The position numbers and the translations under genes are program-made. From 20-14-all-45-10 sp964435965 (GTDB taxonomy: Bacteria; Chloroflexota; Dehalococcoidia; GIF9; AB-539-J10), in contig CAYTBB010000030.1 in NCBI GenBank assembly GCA_964435965.1, positions 1 through 15,058 of the forward strand: 15,058 nucleotides of DNA, written 5' to 3'. Shown here piece by piece: positions 1 to 5,512 of this stretch. The notes beneath the pieces are model-generated. The model saw only the letters and a program-made list of their open reading frames with translations. It ran no database searches and was not told the origin of the DNA. How positions within the stretch are numbered: position 1 is the stretch's first letter; each line of letters begins with the position of its first letter.

Positions 1-2
1 CA

Positions 3-413
3 GCCGTCGTGGCCTGCGAAGCCTGCTACCTGGTCTATGGTGGTGGTGGGGACTGTGCCTGGCTCAGCGAAAGCCCGACATCGGGTACTGTTGCCCCCGC
101 TGGTTCAGATGAGATAACTGTCACCATAGACACCAGCGGGCTTGCCGATGGCGATTACAGCGCTGAGATAGTTATTGACAATAACGACCCCGACGAGAAC
201 CCCAAGACGGTGCCGGTAACCTTGCACGTGGGCTCATTCCTGCCCGGCGATGCCAATGGGGACGGTGAGCTGAATGCGGTAGATATCACTACAGTCGAGA
301 TGATAGTGGGAGGTGTGTTGCCGCCCACTCCGGGCGCTGATGCCAATGAGGATGGTGAGTATAATGCTGTGGACATAACAACGACCGAAATGCTTGTAGG
401 AGGAGTGCTGTGA
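3..413 (+). CDS. Secreted protein C-terminus: Ig-like domain plus type I dockerin (5' partial)
   Basis: The reading frame is open to the left window edge, so this is the tail of a larger protein whose start and main domain are not visible; the GTG at position 9 need not be its start. The first ~75 residues look like a BACON/ASPM-type beta-sandwich (WLSESPTSGTV near the start, NDPDENPKTVPVTLHV at the end), a fold common in bacterial surface proteins. Two calcium-binding dockerin repeats follow, each with the D-x-N-x-D-G-x-x-N-x-x-D loop: DANGDGELNAVD from base 249 and DANEDGEYNAVD from base 339, each followed by a helix ending VGG. The two loops carry identical residues (AV) at the usual cohesin-recognition positions. 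Dockerins bind cohesins, and the next gene encodes one. The stop overlaps that gene's start, suggesting translational coupling. The dockerin call is firm; the function of the whole protein is unknown. Confidence 0.85.
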   Translation, partial: AVVACEACYLVYGGGGDCAWLSESPTSGTVAPAGSDEITVTIDTSGLADGDYSAEIVIDNNDPDENPKTVPVTLHVGSFLPGDANGDGELNAVDITTVEMIVGGVLPPTPGADANEDGEYNAVDITTTEMLVGGVL

Positions 414-1090
414 TGCTAGGCAAAAGAATGCTTAAGAAATTAACACCATTGTTAGCGGGGCTGGGAGTAGCTCTCTGCTTGGTACTTATTCCAGCCTCAC
501 TAGCTGTTGCTCAAGCTGTTCAGGTAGCTGTTGATGCCCCGGCAGGCGTGGAGCCGGGAGAATACTTCACTGCTAAGGTGAGCATCTCCGGGGTGACTGA
601 CTTCGATGCCGCTGATTTCGAGCTAACGTTTGATTCCCGTGTTGTGGAGATAGAGGACATCGCTGCTGGAGGGGATATTAGCGACGGGCTGATAGATACG
701 ACCGCTATTCCCGTTGTTGGCGCCAATGAAATTTCTGCCGGGGTGATTAAGATAGTGGCTAATGTCCCCGGCATCCCAGGTGTGGCTGGCTCAGGTTACC
801 TGTGCCAGATTCGCTTTCATGCCATTGGGGCAGCGGGAAGCTCAACGAGCATCAATTTGCAGAATGGCACCTTGAGCAACAAGAATGCTGAGCTGATAGC
901 AGCGACTTGGGGTGGGACGACTGTCAGTGTAGAGGCGGAAGCTGCTGCTCCGCCGGTGACCCCCCCACCAGTAGCGCCTCACCCCGGCGGACTGAGCAAA
1001 GGAGCCATGATTGGCATTGTGACGGCGGCTGTGGTGGTCATTGCCCTCATAGTGTTCTTTGTTGTCCGGAGGAGGCGAAGATATGATTAG
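413..1090 (+). CDS. Membrane-anchored cohesin-domain protein
   Basis: The ATG at 413 is preferred because AGGAGGA lies 8 nt upstream; a GTG at 410 would add one residue. The 225-residue product has a signal peptide (KRMLKK, a hydrophobic stretch, then AVAQA near residue 35). A cohesin-like beta-sandwich spans about residues 36-175, with GEYFTAKVSISG, FELTFDSRVVEIEDI and YLCQIRFHA matching the family's strand pattern. A Pro-rich linker (PPVTPPPVAPHP), a single membrane helix (about 198-219) and a cytoplasmic RRRRR tail follow. The predicted role is an outward-facing cohesin that holds dockerin proteins at the cell surface, the obvious partner being the protein encoded just upstream. There is one cohesin only and no carbohydrate-binding module or SLH domain, so this is not a cellulosome scaffoldin. 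Cohesin/dockerin pairs outside cellulosomes are known in many bacteria and archaea; the specific pairing here is inferred from adjacency. Confidence 0.82.
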   Translation: MLGKRMLKKLTPLLAGLGVALCLVLIPASLAVAQAVQVAVDAPAGVEPGEYFTAKVSISGVTDFDAADFELTFDSRVVEIEDIAAGGDISDGLIDTTAIPVVGANEISAGVIKIVANVPGIPGVAGSGYLCQIRFHAIGAAGSSTSINLQNGTLSNKNAELIAATWGGTTVSVEAEAAAPPVTPPPVAPHPGGLSKGAMIGIVTAAVVVIALIVFFVVRRRRRYD

Positions 1091-1105
1091 GACAGGACTG
1101 AGAGT

Positions 1106-1131
1106 AGGGGCGGCTTTCAGCCGCCCCTTTT
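1106..1131 (+). terminator. Intrinsic terminator after the cohesin gene
   Basis: A perfect 10-bp GC-rich stem (AGGGGCGGCT / AGCCGCCCCT) with loop TTC is followed directly by a short T run. It starts 16 nt after the cohesin stop codon and closes the plus-strand dockerin/cohesin unit. Confidence 0.85.
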
Positions 1132-1140
1132 CCTTTGTTG

Positions 1141-1174
1141 GTGAGATTGCCACGCCTTCGGCTCGCAATGACAG
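1141..1174. repeat. Interspersed short repeat copy (GAGATTGC...GCAATGAC family)
   Basis: The segment begins GTGAGATTGCCACGCC and ends GGCTCGCAATGACAG. It matches the copy at 2117-2144 closely and resembles degenerate or inverted copies at 1938-1995, 2219-2240 and 10380-10418. It sits between the terminator and the convergent VapC gene. The family itself is visible by eye; its copy number in the genome is unknown. Confidence 0.7.
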
Positions 1175-1226
1175 CGACTAAAGGCGCAATGGCAGGTGAA
1201 AAAGGGCTCGTAGCGCAGGTGTGTTC

Positions 1227-1601
1227 CTAAGGGTAGAATTTGATTTCAGCTAACGGGTAGTGTTTAGTATTATAGGTGACCAGAGTAAGCCCATGAATAA
1301 TACAGGTAGCAGCTATAATAGCATCTGGTATTCCTAATGTCGTGCCTTTCCGGCGGCACTCTGTAATGCACTCGCTAGCCTTGTCAGCTATTTGGCGGTC
1401 AAGGGGATAAACATCGAGGGAATCCAGAAAGACGTTGGTTTTGCTTTCCTCACCACTCTTAGCTCCAAGCTTGACCTCGATAATAGAGATGGGAGAACAG
1501 GCTGGAATTCCCGCTGATTGTAGCGTTCTGAGTAGCTCTAAAGTTTCTTTTTGCCCTCGAAGAGCCCAGATGATCACATCCGAGTCAATGAGGAATTTCA
1601 T
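1227..1601 (-). CDS. vapC: PIN-domain toxin, VapC-like ribonuclease
   Basis: The 124-residue product has the size and layout of a VapC toxin: a PIN-fold endoribonuclease that cuts RNA, usually tRNA, when freed from its antitoxin. The acidic metal-binding residues are present: D6 and D8 in LIDSDVIIW, E42 in SIIEV and D93 in GIPDAIIAATC, with a polar residue near N111 in LVTYNTKHYP. The order LIDSDV - IIEV - IPDAIIA - LVTYN is typical. The gene overlaps the upstream antitoxin gene by 17 nt, which is the usual toxin-antitoxin arrangement and implies co-translation. The pair convergently faces the cohesin gene. All key residues are intact, so the toxin is probably functional; its RNA target cannot be told from sequence. 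Confidence 0.88.
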   Translation of the reverse strand: MKFLIDSDVIIWALRGQKETLELLRTLQSAGIPACSPISIIEVKLGAKSGEESKTNVFLDSLDVYPLDRQIADKASECITECRRKGTTLGIPDAIIAATCIIHGLTLVTYNTKHYPLAEIKFYP

Positions 1602-1866
1602 AGATGGCCTTTATCCTTTCGTGGTAGGAGTTTCTTACTCGGTTCAAATATCGGCGTATATCTTCATTGGTGGTTAAATCAGGGTGATTCTCGTCTGTCC
1701 ATGCTCCTGCTGCTTCGTCCAGAGCTTTAAGAAATCTTTCCCGGGCTATTTTTTCTCTGGCAGCCTCAACCACAAATTTACTCCTCTTCCTTTTGCCCAC
1801 CAGTTGATCTATAGTTTGCAAAACCTCAGTGGGAAAGACTAAATGAGTTTTATTTTTGTTACTCAT
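1585..1866 (-). CDS. vapB: Antitoxin of the VapBC pair, ribbon-helix-helix-like
   Basis: This is a 93-residue protein if started at the ATG at 1866, which has GGGGGA 4 nt upstream; an in-frame ATG at 1878 gives 97 residues but lacks a ribosome binding site. Residues 1-45 (KTHLVFPTEVLQTIDQLVG, then KRKRSKFVVEAAREKI) fit a ribbon-helix-helix DNA-binding domain: a short beta strand, a helix, and a second basic helix. The C-terminal half is acidic then basic and helical, as expected of the part that wraps a PIN toxin. The gene sits directly upstream of and overlaps vapC. It likely neutralises the toxin and represses its own promoter at 1905-1933. Assignment rests on gene order plus the N-terminal pattern; the exact antitoxin family is uncertain. 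Confidence 0.78.
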   Translation of the reverse strand: MSNKNKTHLVFPTEVLQTIDQLVGKRKRSKFVVEAAREKIARERFLKALDEAAGAWTDENHPDLTTNEDIRRYLNRVRNSYHERIKAIYEIPH

Positions 1867-1904
1867 ATATTCCCCCATAAAAGTTAATAATTTGGTTCCA
1901 CTTT

Positions 1905-1933
1905 AGAGTAACACGAAAAACAAATTTGGTCAA
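1905..1933 (-). promoter_or_regulatory. Putative sigma70-type promoter of vapBC
   Basis: On the minus strand TTGACC (1928-1933) and TACTCT (1905-1910) are separated by exactly 17 nt, about 40 nt upstream of the antitoxin start. The -35 box is good and the -10 box is poor (3 of 6). Confidence 0.4.
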
Positions 1934-2116
1934 GATGCCATTGCGAGGAGTGAGATTCCTTGCTTGTGCTTGGAACGGGCTCCGCAATCTACGCGTTGAA
2001 GCTCTAAATCCTAAACAAATCCCAATAGCTAAATTCAAAGTTCAAACCCGTTTTGGTCATTTTATATCGTTTAGTATTTCGGATTTAGTATTTAGTATTC
2101 AGAATTTTGTTTTCGT

Positions 2117-2144
2117 GGGATTGCCACGCTTCGCTCGCAATGAC
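2117..2144. repeat. Interspersed short repeat copy, best-preserved
   Basis: The segment begins GGGATTGCCACGC and ends TTCGCTCGCAATGAC. Its reverse complement begins GTCATTGCGAGC and ends GCAATCCC. It serves as the reference for the in-gene copies described elsewhere. Confidence 0.7.
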
Positions 2145-2186
2145 GGAGTGATGGAGGCTGGCTCACTCATCCCTTTACTTGGTAAG

Positions 2187-2215
2187 GTAGAGGCGGGGTT
2201 CATCCCCGCCTCTAC
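2187..2215. repeat. Perfect 12-bp stem-loop
   Basis: GTAGAGGCGGGG and CCCCGCCTCTAC are exact reverse complements around the loop TTCAT. Neither strand has a T run after the stem, so it is more likely a mobile repeat hairpin than an intrinsic terminator. It could still act as a transcript-stabilising or weak terminating structure for the operon ending at 2336. Confidence 0.65.
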
Positions 2216-2335
2216 AAAGTGAGATTGCTATGCTTTTGGCTTTTACCCTCATCCTTCGATAAACTCAGGGCAGGCTCTTAATCCTCCCCCGTCAAGGGAG
2301 AGGAAGTTTGGCCGACTTGATGAGTTGACATAATA

Positions 2336-4177
2336 TCAGCCCAGTTTGGCGGCTTCCTGTCTGACTAAGCGCCGAATCCTCCTATGGATTTCCAAGGGGC
2401 GAGAAATATCCCTGGTTTCAACCAGCCAGTGGAAATGCTCCCGGTTACCCTTCCCACCGGCTTTTTCTTTTTCCTTGACTGTCAGTTCCACCGCCCACCG
2501 TTTGCCTCTCTCCCAGGCTTCCAGAACTATCCCTAAATCATCCAGGCTTGTGGATGCCAAGCCCATGGTGGAGTAGGGTAGGGCATATTCATTGGCATTG
2601 AAGGCAATGGCTAACCCGCCAGCCTTATTCACGGTTTGAAGCATTTTGAAGTCGGTGATGCTATCTCCCACCGCTATCCAATGGGAGAGAGGTTTTCCTA
2701 GCCTAGCGGCGAAATGCTCCAGTGCCTCTATCTTGCGTTTCCCACCTACGGGTTTAACTTTAGTTATAATTCTCCCTGAACTTGTCCTGAGCAGTTCCTG
2801 CCAGTAAAAGCGGTCCAGGGTTTGTTTTATCCTGGCATCGTCTACCTCTGGGGTGAAGGTGATAAATTCCCATTCTGCTCGCTCCAGCAGGGTGAAATCA
2901 TCCTGGTTTAGTAGCTGGCAAATCTGGTCCAGGGGGAAGGAAGTGCAAGCTACATTTTGAGCTGGGATTCCCAGCCTTTGTGTGATGGCAAGGGCGTATT
3001 GCTCGTAGCTGGTGCTAATGCAAAATATTTGCCATCCTCGAGATTTAAGCCTGGAGATTAAATCAGCGGCGCCGGGGGTCAATTTAGCTTCTTGCCCCAT
3101 AGTGGCGATTTGTCCTTCCCTTATTCCGTGGCGGGCCAGGAAAGGGGCGATGAGGGCCAGGGTATCTCCGGGCTCATAATCCTGCCTGCCTTCCAGGGTT
3201 AGCAAATCATCGTACCTACTGATGACTTCAAAAATCCTACTGCCGTGGGGCAATAGCTTCATCAACTCATAGGCATTATCTTGAGGAGCTAGAGGCCCTT
3301 CAAGGTCAAAGCAGATCAAGCGAGGCTCTCGAGCTGTCTCTTTGGCTGGGAGAAAGGGGGCTGGGGACTCTTGGTAGAAACTGCCTGGAGAGGTGTGAGA
3401 TTGTTTGCTATGCTCAGAATGAGAGTGACTGATTGCCTGGTCTATTTCTTTGCTGAGGTTGTATCCCTGGATGGCATTCCCCTGAGCATCAACGACCTTA
3501 CCATCTCTGATGCTGATGCTGCCCTGGCTTAGAGCTTTAAGGGTGGAGATGATGAGAGGAAACTCCCGGGCAAGCTCATGCTGGCGAATAAGCTGGAATA
3601 GCATGTTTTTGTCGTCCTTTTGCCAATATCGGTCGAAGGGTTTGGCTTTGAGAGGGAAAAGGCAGTAGCTGACTACAGGTCCTCGATCCAATTCGGGGGT
3701 TACCAGGTGCATCATGGCCCCAGCTTCCTCAGCTTTGTCTTCTATCAACTGCCAGATTACCTCTTGCCAGCTACCAACAGGTCCACCAGGAGGTGCTGGG
3801 TGAAGGTTAATCATGTTGTATTTTCGGCATAGCTCTTCTCCTATGATGAGCATGTAGCCAGCGAGGACACAGAGGTCGGGGGCGAATTGTTCAATTCTCC
3901 TGTTTACCTCTCTATCATATTCCAGACGCCAGTTCTCCTGAGATTGCTTCGCCTCCCTTTTGAATTTCCTGTGGGAGAAACAGATGAGGGGGATGCCGTA
4001 GCTGTGAACTAACTCGAAGAAGGAGTCGCTTTCTTCTGATTCGCCAGGCTCTCGATTGCTAAAAAAGAAGCTAATTTTCCCTGCTATATCGCTGGTAGCG
4101 ATACTTTCTTGCACCGCTTGCAAAAGCTGCCGTGCTGCTTCATCCCTGCCGGTGGAGAACCAACCAATGTTTAGCAA
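2336..4177 (-). CDS. Formyltransferase-HAD hydrolase fusion protein
   Basis: The 613-residue product starts at TTG 4177; the preceding in-frame codons run GTC then a TAA stop, so no earlier start exists and MLNIGWFSTGR is the expected beginning. Residues 1-245 form a formyltetrahydrofolate-dependent transferase related to phosphoribosylglycinamide (PurN) and methionyl-tRNA formyltransferases: LAGYMLIIG at 105-113, N124 and H126 in INLHPAPPGG, and D164 in ELDRGPVV make the Asn-His-Asp active site. Residues 246-285 are a Ser/His/Pro-rich linker. Residues 286-560 form a HAD-superfamily hydrolase: D291 and E293 in FDLEGPLAPQDNAYE, S388 in FCISTS, K480, and D505/D509 in GDSITDF. Motif I reads D-x-E rather than D-x-D. 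The DLEGP start recalls archaeal EhaR-like HAD proteins, from memory only. A coupled formylation/dephosphorylation role, possibly in purine or folate metabolism, is inference; the substrate is unknown. Confidence 0.8.
   Translation of the reverse strand: MLNIGWFSTGRDEAARQLLQAVQESIATSDIAGKISFFFSNREPGESEESDSFFELVHSYGIPLICFSHRKFKREAKQSQENWRLEYDREVNRRIEQFAPDLCVLAGYMLIIGEELCRKYNMINLHPAPPGGPVGSWQEVIWQLIEDKAEEAGAMMHLVTPELDRGPVVSYCLFPLKAKPFDRYWQKDDKNMLFQLIRQHELAREFPLIISTLKALSQGSISIRDGKVVDAQGNAIQGYNLSKEIDQAISHSHSEHSKQSHTSPGSFYQESPAPFLPAKETAREPRLICFDLEGPLAPQDNAYELMKLLPHGSRIFEVISRYDDLLTLEGRQDYEPGDTLALIAPFLARHGIREGQIATMGQEAKLTPGAADLISRLKSRGWQIFCISTSYEQYALAITQRLGIPAQNVACTSFPLDQICQLLNQDDFTLLERAEWEFITFTPEVDDARIKQTLDRFYWQELLRTSSGRIITKVKPVGGKRKIEALEHFAARLGKPLSHWIAVGDSITDFKMLQTVNKAGGLAIAFNANEYALPYSTMGLASTSLDDLGIVLEAWERGKRWAVELTVKEKEKAGGKGNREHFHWLVETRDISRPLEIHRRIRRLVRQEAAKLG
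3395..3424 (-). repeat. Repeat copy inside the formyltransferase-HAD linker
   Basis: On the minus strand this reads CTCTCATTCTGAGC, then ATAGCAAACAATCTCA, close to the TCATTCTGAGC...AATCTC variant of the intergenic repeat (compare 10509-10543). It encodes the low-complexity part of the linker (SHSEHSKQSH, residues 252-261), exactly between the two enzyme domains. A weaker resemblance, GGCGAAGCAATCTC, lies at 3940-3957 in the N-terminal domain. Confidence 0.5.
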
Positions 4178-4196
4178 GACTTAGCTTTACCCCTTT

Positions 4197-4231
4197 CGCA
4201 GTGCGACCCTTTGGGGTCGCACTGCGTTTTT
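4197..4231. terminator. 13-bp perfect hairpin between the PHP and formyltransferase genes
   Basis: CGCAGTGCGACCC and GGGTCGCACTGCG pair perfectly around the loop TTTG. A five-T run follows on the plus strand only, so as an intrinsic terminator it points against the flanking minus-strand genes. In the minus-strand transcript it lies just after the PHP stop codon and is not followed by U. It may end antisense transcription, attenuate read-through, protect the upstream mRNA's 3' end, or be a repeat. The stem is certain; its role is not. Confidence 0.5.
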
Positions 4232-4895
4232 AAACACCTCGAAAACGCCTATTTACCTTCACCCAGATGGTAGCGAAGTGAACTAAAGGGTTAGACCTGT
4301 GGCCAAATATCTTCCCTCGGGATAAACTGTCTAAGAAATCACTCGGGCTGTTGAATTCAGGCATTTCCACGTAAGCCCGGCCAATTTCACCTAAAGTATG
4401 AGCATCGCTTCCAGCGCTGGCGGGCAGCTTATATTTTAGAGCCAATCGCCAAGCTTTGCTAGAGCTGTTAGGGAAAAAATTGCGTGAATTAAGAACTTCT
4501 ATAATATCAACCTGGGATACAATCTCTGGTGATAGGAGATTGTTTCGCTTGCTCGTAGCTAACAAAGAGGGTGGACGGCCATACGGATGGGGAATGCCAA
4601 CCAACCCACCTTGACTTTTTATTCGGGCTATTGTTTCCTGGGGGGATAACCCCTTGGAGACTTCTTCGCTGAGAAATAAACCTATCAATTCACCCATAGA
4701 GGTCATAATTTCCTCGGCGATGATTACCTTGAGGGGAGCCATCTCCTTTAGCTTCAAAGCTCCAGAAATTGTGTTATGGTCAGTCACAGCAAGGCAGTTT
4801 AGGCCTATCTTAAGACACTGGTCAACGATTCCTTCTAAAGGCGTATTGCAGTCTACGGAGTAGCAGGTGTGAACATGTAAATCAGACTTAATCAA
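4230..4895 (-). CDS. PHP-domain metal-dependent phosphoesterase
   Basis: The 221-residue product is a stand-alone PHP-fold enzyme of the COG0613 type, whose members hydrolyse phosphoesters such as 3'-phosphorylated nucleotides or short RNAs using several metal ions. Metal-ligand motifs appear in the usual order: DLHVHT (5-10), TDHNT (38-42), E61/E62, HPYGRP (103-108) and GSDAH (162-166). The start is a TTG whose last bases form the upstream EF-P stop (TTGA); GAAGG lies 4-5 nt before it, and DLHVHT at residue 5 is the expected place for this family. Residues 111-120 (LLATSKRNNL) are encoded by a segment resembling the interspersed repeat and look like extra sequence between HPYGRP and the next conserved IIEV strand. 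The exact substrate is unknown. Confidence 0.85.
   Translation of the reverse strand: MIKSDLHVHTCYSVDCNTPLEGIVDQCLKIGLNCLAVTDHNTISGALKLKEMAPLKVIIAEEIMTSMGELIGLFLSEEVSKGLSPQETIARIKSQGGLVGIPHPYGRPPSLLATSKRNNLLSPEIVSQVDIIEVLNSRNFFPNSSSKAWRLALKYKLPASAGSDAHTLGEIGRAYVEMPEFNSPSDFLDSLSRGKIFGHRSNPLVHFATIWVKVNRRFRGV
4535..4566 (-). repeat. Repeat copy inside the PHP phosphoesterase gene
   Basis: On the minus strand TGTTAGCTACGAGCAAG continues CGAAACAATCTC. Against the topA copy at 7931-7965 it matches 26 of 29 aligned bases, with one exact 3-nt gap. The two copies are read in different frames, so the resemblance is at the DNA level and not a shared protein motif. It encodes residues about 111-120. Confidence 0.6.
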
Positions 4896-5452
4896 CTTGC
4901 CTTCTCGAGATACTCCCCACTGCGGGTATCAACTTTGATGATGTCCCCCATGGTGATAAAAAGGGGAACCTGAATAGTGAGGCCGGTTTCTAGCTTGGCT
5001 GGCTTATTGCCCCCGGTAGCCGTATCTCCTTTGAAGCCAGGCTCTGTCTCTGTAACCTGAAGCTCTACAGCAGCTGGTAGCTCTATGTTTACCGCTTTAC
5101 CCTTACAGGTCAGAATCTCCAGGTTTAGCCCTTCTTTGAGGTAGTTTATGCCCTCTCCTATTTGGGCGGCCGTCAGCGCTATTTGTTCATAGCTTTCGTT
5201 GTCCATGAAGTAGCAGAGATCGCCGTCTTTGTAGAGGTATTGGACGGCGTGGCGCTCCAGGAAAGCTTGAGTAAATTTGTAATTGGCCTGAAAAGAGCGT
5301 TCGGTAGTATTGCCGCTGTGAATGTCACGAAGCCGTAATCGAATCTGGGCTGAGCCTCGCCCCATCTTGATATGATGGCAATCGGTGATCTGATATATTT
5401 CTCCCTCCAGCTCTATAGCGATTCCCTTTTTTAATTCGCCAGCATCAAGCAT
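4892..5452 (-). CDS. efp: Translation elongation factor P
   Basis: The 186-residue product has the standard EF-P length and three beta-barrel domains: an N-terminal KOW-like domain (MLDAGELKKGIAIELEG), a central OB domain (YFMDNESYEQIALTA) and a C-terminal OB domain ending TGLTIQVPLFITMGDIIKVDTRSGEYL. EF-P enters the ribosomal E site and rescues ribosomes stalled on polyproline. The start ATG has GGAGG 7 nt upstream. At the tip of the domain I loop the sequence is HHIKMGRGSA, so the residue normally modified (Lys in KPGKG) is R32 and the Pro is Met. It is not the GRNGA context used by the EarP rhamnosyltransferase, and no modification enzyme is encoded in this window. The stop overlaps the next gene's TTG start by 4 nt. 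Identification is firm. Confidence 0.96.
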   Translation of the reverse strand: MLDAGELKKGIAIELEGEIYQITDCHHIKMGRGSAQIRLRLRDIHSGNTTERSFQANYKFTQAFLERHAVQYLYKDGDLCYFMDNESYEQIALTAAQIGEGINYLKEGLNLEILTCKGKAVNIELPAAVELQVTETEPGFKGDTATGGNKPAKLETGLTIQVPLFITMGDIIKVDTRSGEYLEKAS

Positions 5453-5475
5453 AAATAAACCTCCATATTTTGTAA

Positions 5476-5512
5476 GCAGTCAGCTATGTGATTGCTGGAA
5501 GCTCATAGCTGA
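5476..5512. repeat. AGCTAT-rich short repeat across the pepP stop codon
   Basis: On the minus strand TTCAGCTATGAGCTTCC is followed by AGCAATCACATAGCTGAC, an imperfect inverted arrangement with TCAGCTAT and ATAGCTGA at its ends. The last pepP codons (VQL, TGA) lie within it. Similar words recur inside pepP at 5842-5877. Confidence 0.45.

Larger units (their letters stand above)
1934..2335. other. Gene-free intergenic stretch filled with repeat debris
   Basis: No credible gene is present. From left to right there is a degenerate repeat with inverted ends (1938-1995, from CATTGCGAGGAG to CGCAATCT); an A/T-rich run with repeated TTTAGTATT words (2070-2099); a clear repeat copy (2117-2144); a perfect stem-loop (2187-2215); a half copy GTGAGATTGCTATGC (2219-2233); a CTTCGATAAACTCAGGGC word (2253-2270); and an imperfect 8-bp stem (2283-2303). 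It divides the divergent vapBC promoter side from the 3' end of the minus-strand operon. No terminator with a T run for the operon was found. Confidence 0.65.

Noticed and set aside
842..1168. 108-codon minus-strand open frame opposite the cohesin gene
   Set aside because: It is antisense to a well-supported gene and spans the terminator; its composition is that of a shadow frame.
2187..2215. 12-bp stem-loop considered as the operon terminator
   Set aside because: Neither strand has a T run after the stem, and it lies over 120 nt past the operon's last stop codon; it was kept as a repeat hairpin.
1926..2222. 98-codon plus-strand open frame
   Set aside because: It runs through repeat copies (GLPRFARNDG is a translated repeat) and a hairpin, with no ribosome binding site or family resemblance.
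1141..2303. Repeat copies considered as a CRISPR array
   Set aside because: Spacing is irregular, copies occur in both orientations and diverge strongly, there are no uniform spacers, and no cas gene is nearby.
3620..3832. 70-codon plus-strand open frame inside the formyltransferase gene
   Set aside because: It is antisense to the catalytic region of a well-supported enzyme, with no independent coding evidence.
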